Source: Gammaproteobacteria bacterium (lineage in GTDB: Bacteria > Pseudomonadota > Gammaproteobacteria > Chromatiales > Chromatiaceae). Taken from it: DNA of 32,252 bases. The notes below the pieces were generated by a model. The model searched no databases, had not been told where the DNA came from, and was given only the letters and a program-made list of their open reading frames with translations. Each line of letters starts with the position of its first letter. Position 1 is the first letter of the stretch. Below are positions 7,909-17,179 of this stretch, in pieces. The stretch spans positions 1 through 32,252 of the forward strand of contig SACH01000033.1 of NCBI GenBank assembly GCA_009928645.1, written 5' to 3'. Made by a program: the position numbers and the translations under genes.

Positions 7909-8267
7909 TCAGCCTGGGCGCCTTGCCCAGGATGCCCCCCACCCTGGGGCCTGGTGCGGGACGTCGGGCCATTTGGTTGCCGGTACCGCTCACGCTCATC
8001 GGCATCCACCGGACGAGGCGGGTCTCGCCCAGCCCCAAATGGCTTTTTTCCGAGTAACTGTTTCGGTCAAAGAGTCAACCAGCCTGTGAGATAACCCGGC
8101 GCGATAATTCCCGGGTAAAATTCTCATCAGACATTCATACCGTACTTGCCCGCCGGTCCTGGGTGGACCCAACTCTTCATCCCCGTCTACTTCGTCAGCG
8201 GCGGATTTGGTCAGCGGTAAGGCGAGATTTCGGCACCTCGAACAGCCGGCAATCATGCCAATAATCC
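7909..8267. other. menD-menB intergenic region
   Basis: 359 bases with no convincing gene. It begins with a small hairpin (CCTGGGC 7913-7919 pairing with GCCCAGG 7925-7931). A large stem-loop ending in a T run follows at 7968-8049 (separate entry). The second half has an imperfect inverted repeat of CCCGG and CCCGGG and, next to it, the -10-like string taaaat near 8115. A new promoter for menB-menA-menC is therefore plausible, but I cannot place its -35 element. Confidence 0.55.
7968..8049 (+). terminator. Long-loop hairpin with T run downstream of menD
   Basis: GCCATTTGG (7968-7976) pairs perfectly with CCAAATGGC (8035-8043) and is followed by six T (8044-8049). The 58-base loop contains a short inner GGCG/CGCC hairpin. 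The layout fits an intrinsic terminator of the first men transcript, although the loop is far longer than usual. The element could instead be a mobile palindromic repeat. Confidence 0.45.
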
Positions 8268-9123
<856 letters not shown>

Positions 9124-9131
<8 letters not shown>

Positions 9132-9253
9132 AATGGCCAATGGATCTGAAAAGTCCGATGGAACTGAGCGGGCCGATGGCGCTGAGCGGGGGCTCGCAAT
9201 CGAGCGGGGTGTAGTTGCTGGGCGTGCCGGGATGGCCGTTGGAGCTGAAATGG
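9124..9253 (+). repeat. 18-bp tandem repeat bracketed by a 13-bp direct repeat at the menA start
   Basis: The string ggagctgaaatgg occurs at 9124-9136 and again at 9241-9253, each time creating a ribosome site and an ATG. Between them run 18-base units starting at 9126, 9144, 9162 and 9180, with a CTGA-n-G-CCGATGG core; later units decay. The menA start appears to have been duplicated and the spacer built from these units. Confidence 0.75.
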
Positions 9254-10152
9254 TCGACTCAAGCCGCGGCCCGAGCCGTGACCTGGCGCGCTGGGTGGCC
9301 GCCGCCCGCCCGCGCACCCTGCCGCTGACGGTGACGCCAGTGGTGGCAGGCCTGGCCCTGGCGCTGGCTACCAGCGGCGAGCTTCACCTGATGACGGCGC
9401 TCGCTACCCTGCTGGCGGCAGTGGCCATCCAGATCGGGACCAATCTGCACAATGACGCCAACGACTTCGAGCGCGGCAACGACACCCCCGACCGTCTTGG
9501 GCCACCGCGGGCCTCTGCCCAGGGCTGGTTCACCCCGGCCCAGGTCCGGCGCGCGGCGCACCTGGCCTTCTTCATCGCCTTGTTCCTCGGCGCCCTGCTG
9601 TGCCTGCGCGGTGGCTGGCCCATCCTGCTACTGGGGCTGGCCTCTCTGGCCGCGGGCTATGCCTACACCGGCGGTCCCCGGCCCATCGCCTATGGACCCT
9701 TCGGCGAGGTCTACGTCCTGCTGTTCTTCGGCGTGGCGGCGGTGGCGGGGACCCATTACCTCCAGACCCTGACCTTCTCGCCCACCGCCATCGCCCTGGG
9801 GGCCATCCTCGGCCTACCGGCGGCGGCGGTGCTGCTGATCAACAATTACCGCGACCTGGAGACGGATCGCCGCGGGGGACGGCTCACCTTCTGTCACTTT
9901 CTCGGCCGGGCGCGTGCCCGTCTGCTCTATGCCGCCCTGATGCTGGCCCCCGTGCCCCTGCTGTGGCTGCTCGATCTGCCCGGCCGGGCTTGGCCCCTGG
10001 TCGCCGCCCTGCCCCTCGCCGCCGGGCTGATCGTCCGCCTGTATCGGGGGGCCCAGGGCCCGGCCCTCAACCCCCTGCTGGGCGCGACCGCCCTGTATCA
10101 GACGGCCTTGACCTTGCTCCTGATCGTCGGCCTGGCCCTGCCCGGGTCATGA
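9133..10152 (+). CDS. menA: 1,4-dihydroxy-2-naphthoate polyprenyltransferase
   Basis: UbiA-family integral membrane prenyltransferase that attaches the isoprenoid tail to DHNA, giving demethylmenaquinone. Conserved segments are WVAAARPRTLPLTVTPVVAG, the Asp-rich prenyl-diphosphate motif NLHNDANDFERGNDTPDRLG, AGYAYTGGPRPIAYGPFGEV and the second Asp-rich motif NNYRDLETDRRGGR, with about eight hydrophobic segments. The true start is open: ATG 9133 lies one base after the menB stop, while ATG 9250 (MVDSSRGPS) begins just before the conserved part. Both are preceded by an identical ggagctgaa ribosome-site context. The first 39 residues are degenerate hexapeptides ([18 protein letters not shown]) made by an 18-bp repeat. 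The stop overlaps the menC start as ATGA. Confidence 0.95.
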   Translation: MANGSEKSDGTERADGAERGLAIERGVVAGRAGMAVGAEMVDSSRGPSRDLARWVAAARPRTLPLTVTPVVAGLALALATSGELHLMTALATLLAAVAIQIGTNLHNDANDFERGNDTPDRLGPPRASAQGWFTPAQVRRAAHLAFFIALFLGALLCLRGGWPILLLGLASLAAGYAYTGGPRPIAYGPFGEVYVLLFFGVAAVAGTHYLQTLTFSPTAIALGAILGLPAAAVLLINNYRDLETDRRGGRLTFCHFLGRARARLLYAALMLAPVPLLWLLDLPGRAWPLVAALPLAAGLIVRLYRGAQGPALNPLLGATALYQTALTLLLIVGLALPGS

Positions 10153-11489
10153 ACCCTGGCCAGGGTGATCAACCCTCCCCTGCCGACCCCCGGATGACTG
10201 ACCGCGACCCCATGACCCTCGTCGAGGGCCTGGACCTCAGCCCTTACCGCCTGCCCTTGCGCCAACCCTGGGCGAGCGCCCGCGGTACCCGGAGGGAGCG
10301 GCGCGGCTGGCTCCTTCGCCTCCGCGCGGAGGGTTTATGCGGCTATGGCGACTGCGCCCCCCTACCGGAGGCCGGGACCGAGCATGAAGAGGACGCCGGG
10401 GCCGCGCTGTGCTTCTGGCAGGCCGGGGTCCCTGGCCAACCCCTGGCCGCTTTGCTGGACCGAGTCCGACGCCCCCCGTCCGGACCGGGCGCCACCCCCG
10501 CGGCGTATTTCGCCCTGGAATCCGCCCTGGCCGATCTGGCCGCCAAACAAGCCGGGGTGCCGCTGCGGCGCTGGCTCGCCCCCGAGGCGAGCGACGAGGT
10601 GCCGGTCAATGCCACCCTCGGCACCCTGCGGGATCAGACCCCGGAAAGGATCGTGGCGGCCTGCCAGGCCGGTTATCAGGTGCTCAAGCTCAAGGTCGGG
10701 CTGGGCGCGCCTGACGCCGAAATAGCCCATCTAAGGCAACTGGCGACGCATCTGCCAGCCGGGGCCACTTTGCGCCTCGACGCCAATGGTGCCTGGGACT
10801 ACGACCAGGCGGCGCGGCTGATCGACCGGCTGAACGAACTTCCCGTCGAGTCCCTGGAAGAGCCCCTGAGGGTTCCCCACTGGCAGGCCCTGCGGAGACT
10901 CCAGGCGCAGGCCAGCTTCCCCCTCGCCCTGGATGAGTCGCTGCACCTCCCTGCCCTGCTGGTGCCAGACCCTGCCACGGCCGGCATGATCGGGGGGGGG
11001 GCAGCCCATGCCGTTCGTGGACTGGCGTCGGGTCCCTCTCTGAAGCTGGGGACGGGGGCTCAGATCGAGCCTCCCCGGGGCCCGGCCCGATTGATACCCG
11101 ACCAGGACCCTGAAGGCATCGGCGCGGAGGGCATGTTCCCGCTCGACGGGCTTCTGTCCGCCGGCGACCCGCCCGTGCGCCGCCTCGTTCTCAAACCCGC
11201 GACGTTCGGCGGGCTGCAGCGAACCCTGAGCCTGGCCCGGGCAGCCACCAACCTTGGCTTTGAGGTCGTCCTCACCAGCCTGATCGAGAGCGCGGCGGGC
11301 CTCTGGCCCAGCCTGCAACTCGCCGCGGCCCTCTCCTCCCCCATCCCGCAAGGGCTGGCCACCTCGTCCTGGCTGGCCCATGATCTGGGACGGGTTCCTG
11401 ACCCGGAGCAGGGCCGCATCTGGCTGGGGCAACACAGGGGCAGCGGTTTTATCCCCCGGGGATTGGCTGATCCTGACGCGCCAGATTAA
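10149..11489 (+). CDS. menC: o-Succinylbenzoate synthase with a large insertion
   Basis: Enolase-superfamily dehydratase making o-succinylbenzoate (OSB) in the menaquinone pathway. ATG 10149 overlaps the menA stop (ATGA), giving 446 residues; an ATG at codon 16 (10194) is an alternative. The usual length is 320-370. Catalytic and metal residues are visible: Lys180 and Lys182 in VLKLKVG, Asp211 in RLDANGAW, Glu237 in SLEEPL, Asp262 in LALDESL and Lys349 in LVLKPATFGG. Between Asp262 and Lys349, normally close together, lie about 65 extra residues (272-338) of Gly/Pro/Ala-rich sequence. The frame is kept on both sides. The insertion contains a run of ten G (10992-11001). I see no clear repeat period in it. 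Confidence 0.93.
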   Translation: MNPGQGDQPSPADPRMTDRDPMTLVEGLDLSPYRLPLRQPWASARGTRRERRGWLLRLRAEGLCGYGDCAPLPEAGTEHEEDAGAALCFWQAGVPGQPLAALLDRVRRPPSGPGATPAAYFALESALADLAAKQAGVPLRRWLAPEASDEVPVNATLGTLRDQTPERIVAACQAGYQVLKLKVGLGAPDAEIAHLRQLATHLPAGATLRLDANGAWDYDQAARLIDRLNELPVESLEEPLRVPHWQALRRLQAQASFPLALDESLHLPALLVPDPATAGMIGGGAAHAVRGLASGPSLKLGTGAQIEPPRGPARLIPDQDPEGIGAEGMFPLDGLLSAGDPPVRRLVLKPATFGGLQRTLSLARAATNLGFEVVLTSLIESAAGLWPSLQLAAALSSPIPQGLATSSWLAHDLGRVPDPEQGRIWLGQHRGSGFIPRGLADPDAPD

Positions 11490-11624
11490 TCCCGAGGCGT
11501 TGCCGTTCTTAGTGAGGTCAGATCGAATCAGGGCAAAACAGGACGGGTCTGGTGAGCAACCCTTAATCTCTGCCGGGACTAGATCCCGAAAAACGAAAAT
11601 CGACCCCCGAGGGGAACATAGCCG

Positions 11625-12056
11625 ATGACCCCACCCCCTTTCCGCCATACCTTCACCGTTCGCCTTCATGACATCGATGCCGCGGGCATCCTCTTTTACG
11701 GCCACCTGTTTCGCCATGCCCATGATGCCTACGAGGCCTTCATGACGATTATCGGCCTCCCCCTGCACCGCCTGATCCAGGATGGCGACTGCCGGTTGCC
11801 CCTGGTCCATGCCGAGGCCGATTACCGGCAGCCCCTGCGCCACGGCGAGGTCATCCAGGTGGAACTCGACGTCCAGCAGATCGGCCGCAGTGCCTTTACC
11901 CTCGACTACCGCTTCGTGGATGAGGTAGGGCGGGAGAAGGCCAGGGCCAGGACCGTCCATGTCCATCTGGGCCCCGCTGGCGCTTCGGCCCCCCTGCCAG
12001 TAGCCCTAGTTGCGGCTCTGCGCCCCTGGATCTCACGTTCGGAGCTGGATGACTGA
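11625..12056 (+). CDS. menI: Hot-dog acyl-CoA thioesterase, probable DHNA-CoA hydrolase
   Basis: 143-residue protein of the 4-hydroxybenzoyl-CoA thioesterase class. The signature RLHDIDAAGILFYGHLFR (residues 13-30) carries the catalytic Asp at position 18, just before AAG, and the downstream LVHAEADYRQPLRHGEVIQV and FRHAHDAYEAF segments also fit the fold. Hydrolysis of DHNA-CoA is the step between MenB and MenA, and small hot-dog thioesterases are known to do this in cyanobacteria. The position at the end of the men run supports that role here. A GAGGGG sequence lies upstream of the ATG, with a rather long spacing. The 135 bases after menC hold no gene. The symbol is an inference from context; a general thioesterase is the alternative. 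Confidence 0.8.
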   Translation: MTPPPFRHTFTVRLHDIDAAGILFYGHLFRHAHDAYEAFMTIIGLPLHRLIQDGDCRLPLVHAEADYRQPLRHGEVIQVELDVQQIGRSAFTLDYRFVDEVGREKARARTVHVHLGPAGASAPLPVALVAALRPWISRSELDD

Positions 12057-12201
12057 ACCCGACCAGAAGGGCACGGCGGCCCGGGCTGCCGTCATGGCCC
12101 CGACTATTGTCCCGAGCACCGTGGCCCGAACGTACAACTTGCCCAGATCACGCAGCAGGCCGGCGATCTCCCGTTTGAGGTCAACCTGCCTGCCAGGGCT
12201 T
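12057..12201. other. Convergent region between menI and menE
   Basis: 145 bases between converging genes. ACGGCGGCCC followed directly by GGGCTGCCGT (12073-12092) forms a nearly perfect 10-bp palindrome, possibly a shared termination structure, though without a T run. On the minus strand an uninterrupted frame of about 50 codons includes DLKREIAGLLRDLGKLYV and then a short hydrophobic stretch. It has no start codon, so it may be the decayed end of a small coiled-coil/membrane protein, or chance. Confidence 0.35.
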
Positions 12202-13773
12202 TCAGGCCAGTTGGTCCTTGATGGCCCGCAGGTCGGGCTTGCCAGAGGCCAGGAGGGGGAACGCGGCGAGACGGTGAAAGCCCCGGGGGCGTTCGCGGTC
12301 GGATAGATGCCGCCGGCACCAGGCCTCCAGGGCCGGGGGAGTCAGGTCGCCGGTGTAGGCCGCGACCAGGCGATGACCCCAGACCGGGTCGGCGAGCCCC
12401 ACCACGACGGCCGCGCTCACCCCCGGGGCGGCCAGGAGCTGCTCCTCCACCCGGGACGGCAACACCGCCTCGCCACCAATGACCAGGAGTTGATCCGCGC
12501 GCCCCACCACCGTCAGTTCACCCTCCGGGGTGAGATAACCCAGGTCGCTGGTCTCGAACCAACCCTCGACGAGGCCCTGACCGGGCTGGCGGGCGGGATC
12601 GGCATAGCCCACCATGACCTGGGGACCGCGGAGTTGGAGCGGGGCCGGGCTATCCGGGGTACCGTGACACCGCACCTCCACCCCGGGCAGGGGCGGTCCT
12701 ACCCAGCCGGCGGGGGGCACCGTCGTGGGGATTGGCGACAGGGCGATATGGGAGCAGGTCTCCGTCATGCCGTAGGTCAGGCGCAGGGGCCAACCGGCGG
12801 CGAGGGCCTGGCGGGCCAGGATGCCGCTCAGGGCCTGGCCCCCTACCAGGACGGCACGCAATCCCGGCGGTGGACCCGGCAGCAACGCCAGGAGCCGGGC
12901 GAGCATGGGGGGCACCAGGGACAGATGGGTGATGCACTGTCGTTCGAGATCCCGCGCCAGGTTGTCGGCGTCGAAGGCCGGATGCGCCACCAGGGTGGCC
13001 CCCGCCAGGGCGCAGCGGTAGCCGATCATCAGCCCACCCACGTGGCAGCGCGACAGACAGCCGAGCCAGGCATCCCCGGGACCCAAGCCCAGCAGGTCGT
13101 TGGTCACCCGGGCGGAGGCCTGGACATTCGCCGGGCTCAACATCACCGCCTTTGGCGCCCCGCTGCTGCCACTGGTCTCGATGATGAGGGCTGGCGCCGT
13201 CGGGACAGGGCGGTAAGCATCCGCTCCCGAAGGCGGGTCATTGACGGGATTCAGGCCAGGGCGCGGAGGGGAGCCGGATGCGGTGCCGGCGTGACTGCGG
13301 GCGGCGGGCGCGGGATCATCGCAACCTCGGCTGGCAGGCCCGGGATCAAGGTGACCGCAGCGGGGCGGCATCGGCTTACCCGGCCAGTAAGGATCGCTGG
13401 GGTCGTCCCGCCCGTCGGCCCCGGTGGCCAGCAGCCAGCCGCGCTCCCCGGCCGCGTCCGTCTGGTCGGGCTGCCAGCGCCACTCGACCCCCGCCAGCCG
13501 CATCAGGGTCGCCAGTTCCGCCTCCGCGCGCAAGGGGGCGACCGGGAGCAGACCACAGCCCAGCAGAGCCAGGGCATGCTGCATGAGGAGCAGATCCAGG
13601 ACCGGCGCCTCGGGTACCAGCACCACCTGACCGGGGGCGAGGCCCTGGGCCAGTAGTTGATCAGCCCGCCGCCGGACCCGCTCCGCCAGTTCGGCATAAC
13701 TCCAGGTGGCGGTGGCGAAGACGATGGCCGGCCTAGCCCCCCAGGACGCAAACGCGGCCAGGGGGTCAGGCAC
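12202..13773 (-). CDS. menE: o-Succinylbenzoate-CoA ligase
   Basis: Acyl-adenylate-forming enzyme that activates o-succinylbenzoate with ATP and CoA for MenB. AMP-binding motifs are TSGSSGAPKAVMLSP, YGMTETCSHIAL, the helical segment around WFETSDLGYLTPEGELTVVG, GRADQLLVIGGE and the C-terminal catalytic Lys in SGKPDLRAI. The long open frame runs back into bchJ, but GTG 13773, 35 bases after the bchJ stop, gives a normal N-terminus (PDPLAAFASWGARP), so I use it (523 residues). It is the only men biosynthesis gene on the minus strand and ends the long bacteriochlorophyll/reaction-centre run. About 60 residues of Pro/Ala/Gly-rich insertion lie just before TSGSSG, partly built of a 30-bp repeat. 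Other acyl-CoA ligases are possible, but the men context makes MenE by far the best call. Confidence 0.9.
   Translation of the reverse strand: MPDPLAAFASWGARPAIVFATATWSYAELAERVRRRADQLLAQGLAPGQVVLVPEAPVLDLLLMQHALALLGCGLLPVAPLRAEAELATLMRLAGVEWRWQPDQTDAAGERGWLLATGADGRDDPSDPYWPGKPMPPRCGHLDPGPASRGCDDPAPAARSHAGTASGSPPRPGLNPVNDPPSGADAYRPVPTAPALIIETSGSSGAPKAVMLSPANVQASARVTNDLLGLGPGDAWLGCLSRCHVGGLMIGYRCALAGATLVAHPAFDADNLARDLERQCITHLSLVPPMLARLLALLPGPPPGLRAVLVGGQALSGILARQALAAGWPLRLTYGMTETCSHIALSPIPTTVPPAGWVGPPLPGVEVRCHGTPDSPAPLQLRGPQVMVGYADPARQPGQGLVEGWFETSDLGYLTPEGELTVVGRADQLLVIGGEAVLPSRVEEQLLAAPGVSAAVVVGLADPVWGHRLVAAYTGDLTPPALEAWCRRHLSDRERPRGFHRLAAFPLLASGKPDLRAIKDQLA
13309..13368 (-). repeat. Two-unit 30-bp repeat within the menE insertion
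   Basis: The units 13309-13338 and 13339-13368 agree at about 20 of 30 bases, sharing cgggatca near the left and ending in gg. They lie within the low-complexity stretch (about 13195-13415) that separates the N-terminal part of MenE from its TSGSSG ATP-binding loop. Confidence 0.5.
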
Positions 13774-13808
13774 GGAAGGGGACAGGCATAGCTCTGGACG
13801 GGCCCGCG

Positions 13809-14411
13809 CTACCAGACCACCTCGAAGGTGCAGGCATCGGCACCCAGGGCCTGGCACTGGGTCTCGGTGACCCGGGAGCGGGGATGGACCAGTTGCTGAA
13901 AGAGCCGCTCGATGGCGGCGGCGTAGAAGTCGCACAGGGGGGTCTGCGCCTGGGCCCCCTGACAGATGCAGCAGCCGGCAATGGCCAGGTGGGGAGGAAA
14001 GGCCTTACGCACCCGCAGTTCACCGCTGCCGGCGAAGGTCCAGGCGTGGCGCTGGATGGCGTTGAGCAGGATCTGACTCGCCAGCCGGGCCGGCAGCCAT
14101 TTCAGCAGCACCTGGACCCCGCGGGGGATGCGGTGGGCGAGCAAATAGTCGCCGGTGCGTACCCCGGCGCTGCGAGCGATACCCAGAGCCGCCGGGATGC
14201 CGAGCTCATCCCGCAGGACCTGATGGAGACGAGTGACTTCCCGTTCATCGACCATCTTCTCCGGCGGCTGGGCCAGGTAGTGCTCCAGGCCGGCCCGGGC
14301 ATAGAGACGCTCGACCCGTTCCTCCGGGGCGGATTCGCGCAGGGCCTCCGCCACCCGGGTGATGGCGTTGGGCCCAATGCGATGGATGGAAGTGGTTTCG
14401 GGCGCGGTCAT
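13809..14411 (-). CDS. bchJ: BchJ, bacteriochlorophyll biosynthesis protein with V4R domain
   Basis: About 200 residues. The C-terminal half looks like a V4R (4-vinyl reductase) small-molecule-binding domain, with the Cys-rich segment AIAGCCICQGAQAQTPLCDF followed by TQCQALGADACTFEV. BchJ was first described as a divinyl (8-vinyl) reductase. Later work on other bacteria assigned that activity to BciA/BciB/BchX-type enzymes, and BchJ is thought to act as a carrier or helper of porphyrin intermediates. ATG 14411 lies 8 bases after the hemN stop; an upstream start at 14441 would overlap hemN and is less likely. It is followed by menE. Family assignment is good; the biochemical role is uncertain. 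Confidence 0.88.
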   Translation of the reverse strand: MTAPETTSIHRIGPNAITRVAEALRESAPEERVERLYARAGLEHYLAQPPEKMVDEREVTRLHQVLRDELGIPAALGIARSAGVRTGDYLLAHRIPRGVQVLLKWLPARLASQILLNAIQRHAWTFAGSGELRVRKAFPPHLAIAGCCICQGAQAQTPLCDFYAAAIERLFQQLVHPRSRVTETQCQALGADACTFEVVW

Positions 14412-14419
14412 CAGGGCTA

Positions 14420-15763
14420 TCACCAGGGGTGGCAATCCCAATTCAGGGATTCCTCCAGACGGGCGCAGAGGGGGCGCAGGAGGAAGCGGCCAGAAGGGGT
14501 CACGCGCAGGCCATCGCCATTGATCTCCAGCAACCCCTGCGCAGCGAAACGCTCCAGGGTCGGCAGGTCATCATCCAGGGAGTCCAGTGAGCTCATCGGC
14601 AGGGCCAGATTGCACAGCAACTGTTCATAGGCGCGGCGGCGCTGATAGTCCCGGTCGCTGAGTCGATGCCCCCAGGAGATGGGCAAATGTCCGGCCTTGA
14701 CCGCCCGTTGCCAGGCCCCGAGATCGGACTCGTTCTGCACCAGCAGCCGGCCCACCTCGCCATTGCCGTGGGGGCCAAAAGCCAACTGGCAGCCTGAGTC
14801 CAGGGCGGTGAAGCCGATACCATTACGATGGAGCCGGCCCTTGGCCTGGGCCAGCGCCCATTCGTCCCCCGGGCGGACAAAGCATTCGGCACCGATCCAG
14901 ACATAGCCAGCCTGGGTCAGCTCCTTGACCACGCGGAGAAACAGGGCAAAAGCCTCGGCCATCCCGGGTAGGGATTGGGGGGTGATGGCGGCCTGATGGG
15001 GAAAATCGCTGGGGGTATGCCGGTAGCTGAAACAGCGGATGCGGTCGGGACCCATGGCAAGGACCTGCTCCAAGGTCGCCGCCAGGGAGGCCTCGGTCTG
15101 TTCGGGCAGGCCATGAATCAGGTCGATACTGATGTTATGAAAGCCCGCCGCCCGCGCCATACCGCAAACGTCCCGGATCATGGCCGCCGAATGGACCCGG
15201 CCAATCGCCCGCTGCACTTCCCAGGATAGGTCTTGAACACCCAGACTCAGGCTGCAAAAGCCCAGCTCGCGCAACAGTTCCAGTTGTTGCGGGGAGGTAC
15301 GCCGGGGATTGCATTCGATACAGGCTAGGGCCGAATCAGGGAGCAGGAAGTGGTCGTCGACGATCTCCATCAGCCGGGTCAGTTGGGCATCCCGCAGATG
15401 GTTAGGGGTGCCGCCACCCAGGTGGAGATGGTTTACCGCCCGGCCCCGCCCGAGGTGACTCGCCACCAGGCTGAGTTCTTCCTCCAGACTGTCCAGATAG
15501 GCGTCGATGGTGTTGGGGTCATGGGTGACATTGGTATTGCACGCGCAGAAATTGCAGCGCGTGGGACAGAAAGGGACATGAATATAGATGGCGAGCGGAC
15601 CGGGCCCCTGGTGGCCCAGATCCCGGAGGGCCTGCGCGTAACCCTCCGGCGCCACGCCATTGACCCTGCCTACCGGGGGCAGCACCACACCGGGATTGGC
15701 CAACTCGCTCAAATAAGGTTCAAAAAAATGCGGATGGATATCATCCAGGACTGAGGAATGCAT
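14420..15763 (-). CDS. hemN: Oxygen-independent coproporphyrinogen III dehydrogenase
   Basis: Radical SAM enzyme that oxidatively decarboxylates coproporphyrinogen III to protoporphyrinogen IX without oxygen, in the cytoplasm. The 447-residue length matches HemN (about 455). IYIHVPFCPTRCNFCACN contains the CxxxCxxC cluster motif (Cys66, Cys70, Cys73) plus the next Cys75, also seen in true HemN. LHLGGGTPNHL and CIECNPRRT are the usual SAM-binding segments. The start is preceded by a GGTGAG ribosome site. It lies 35 bases after puhE and 8 bases before bchJ in the long minus-strand run, so protoporphyrin supply and reaction-centre assembly may be co-expressed. A HemW-type protein is less likely given the length and cysteine pattern. 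Confidence 0.92.
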   Translation of the reverse strand: MHSSVLDDIHPHFFEPYLSELANPGVVLPPVGRVNGVAPEGYAQALRDLGHQGPGPLAIYIHVPFCPTRCNFCACNTNVTHDPNTIDAYLDSLEEELSLVASHLGRGRAVNHLHLGGGTPNHLRDAQLTRLMEIVDDHFLLPDSALACIECNPRRTSPQQLELLRELGFCSLSLGVQDLSWEVQRAIGRVHSAAMIRDVCGMARAAGFHNISIDLIHGLPEQTEASLAATLEQVLAMGPDRIRCFSYRHTPSDFPHQAAITPQSLPGMAEAFALFLRVVKELTQAGYVWIGAECFVRPGDEWALAQAKGRLHRNGIGFTALDSGCQLAFGPHGNGEVGRLLVQNESDLGAWQRAVKAGHLPISWGHRLSDRDYQRRRAYEQLLCNLALPMSSLDSLDDDLPTLERFAAQGLLEINGDGLRVTPSGRFLLRPLCARLEESLNWDCHPW

Positions 15764-15798
15764 GAAAAGATCTCACCGCCATCTGATTATTAGCTGTG

Positions 15799-16644
15799 CT
15801 ACAGACCAGGACCTTGACCGACTCCAACCTCGGGTTTTGCCTCGCCGGGTTCCATGACCTTGACTACCCGGAGCGGACGGACCGACTCATTGTCCCGCAG
15901 GGCCCACCGCCAGATCACATCTTCCGAGAAGGGTAGCACCAGAAACCAATGTTCCAGGATACCCAAGGCCAGCAGGGTCGCGACGAGCATCAACCCAATA
16001 CGCTGGAAGTCGAGAATCTCAGGGAGGGAAGCCAATGCCACCAGCAGGCCAAGGACGACCGTTGCCGCCGTCACCGAGACGGGAAAGAGCAGATTCAGCG
16101 GACGACGCACCATGTAGCTGGCGAGGAAGCGCATGGGTTCCGGTAACCAGTGCTCATGCAGGTTGCGCACGCCGAGGAACAGATTGAGCTTGGCACTCCA
16201 GCGCATCAGCCAGAGGACGACGAAGCTCCAGACGCCCACCCGGTTCGGGGCATCCCAGGCACTGACGATCAGGGCCAGGGCGGTGACGAGCACGCCGATC
16301 TCCAAGAACAGGCCGGTGCGGACCGCCAGGTAGAACCGGGGCCAACCGGTGCAGTCCACCGGACAGGGCTGGCGGTGGGGACCCACCAAATAGCCGGTGA
16401 AATAGCCCAGTTCCAGCCACCCCCACAGCAAAATGGCGCAGGAGAAGGCGAGATAGGCGGCGGCCGGGTCCGTCTGCTGACTGGCCAGGTGGTGGCCGAC
16501 CAAAGCTGCAGCCGCCACCAGGGTCATGCCGACCATGCTCCAGCGGTGGGTGGTCAGGGGCAGGCGATGCAGAACGAGCAGCACCCCGGTGGTCAGCCAC
16601 CAGACGAAGAGGGTGTAGAGCGCCGGGATCAGATAGTCGCTCAT
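15799..16644 (-). CDS. puhE: PuhE, photosynthetic complex assembly protein
   Basis: Integral membrane protein of 281 residues with about seven hydrophobic segments, starting MSDYLIPALYTLFVWWLTTG. PuhE proteins modulate reaction-centre assembly and bacteriochlorophyll levels in purple bacteria. Conserved-looking parts are WLELGYFTGYLVGPHRQPCP, RWSAKLNLFLGVRNL and LPFSEDVIWRWAL. The frame is open upstream to 16755, but that would overlap the end of puhC and the sequence looks unconserved, so ATG 16644 is used; the ribosome site is weak. The gene order puhA-puhB-puhC-puhE supports the call. Confidence 0.9.
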   Translation of the reverse strand: MSDYLIPALYTLFVWWLTTGVLLVLHRLPLTTHRWSMVGMTLVAAAALVGHHLASQQTDPAAAYLAFSCAILLWGWLELGYFTGYLVGPHRQPCPVDCTGWPRFYLAVRTGLFLEIGVLVTALALIVSAWDAPNRVGVWSFVVLWLMRWSAKLNLFLGVRNLHEHWLPEPMRFLASYMVRRPLNLLFPVSVTAATVVLGLLVALASLPEILDFQRIGLMLVATLLALGILEHWFLVLPFSEDVIWRWALRDNESVRPLRVVKVMEPGEAKPEVGVGQGPGL

Positions 16645-16693
16645 GGGGGGGCACCCGGTAATGCGCGAGGGGGCACGGCGGGAAACCGCAACC

Positions 16694-17179
16694 TCATGGC
16701 GTGGCGTTCCCCGCGGCCAACAGTGGGGCGAAGGCCCCTTCGTTGGTGTGACCAAAGGCCTTGAGGTCGATCATACGCCCGGTCGCCAGGTCCTCCAGGG
16801 TCAGGCGCCCGTCGGCGAGCCGGGACAGACGGAAGGGCGTGGAGGCCTCATCCCCCTGGAGGCGACGCTCCCGCGCCAGGGCCCGCAGAACGCCGCGGAC
16901 GAACCCCCCGCTCCCCGGGGGCACCAGATCGACCACCTCATCGCTCAGGCGATCGTAGACGAGGACGGCCCCATCGGCACGGTCGGCGAAGCGCAACTCC
17001 CGGGACTGGACGACGGGGGCCATCGGCTCCGTCGCGGGTCCCAGGCCCGCGACCCGGGCCAGGGTGACCGCAAGCAGGCTAAAGCCGATCAGGGCCGCGG
17101 CACCGATCAGGGCGCCCCGGGGAAAAGGCCGGTTATGCTGGTGGTCGTGCATGCCAGGGGTATCGGTTGCCGTGCTCAT
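16694..17179 (-). CDS. puhC: PuhC, photosynthetic complex assembly protein
   Basis: 161-residue protein with a short hydrophilic N-terminus, one membrane segment (about residues 22-45) and a probably periplasmic domain containing LRFADRADGAVLVYD and TPFRLSRLADGRLTLEDLATG. PuhC is needed for normal light-harvesting 1/reaction-centre core assembly in purple bacteria. The ATG overlaps the puhB stop (ATGA), indicating translational coupling. Puh gene order and length match the family. Confidence 0.92.
   Translation of the reverse strand: MSTATDTPGMHDHQHNRPFPRGALIGAAALIGFSLLAVTLARVAGLGPATEPMAPVVQSRELRFADRADGAVLVYDRLSDEVVDLVPPGSGGFVRGVLRALARERRLQGDEASTPFRLSRLADGRLTLEDLATGRMIDLKAFGHTNEGAFAPLLAAGNATP

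Noticed and set aside
10992..11001. Frameshift in menC at the G10 tract
   Set aside because: Catalytic residues before and after the tract are in the same frame, so the present count gives an intact enzyme.
12307..13656. 449-codon plus-strand frame opposite menE
   Set aside because: Antisense to the AMP-binding motifs of MenE; no domain visible.
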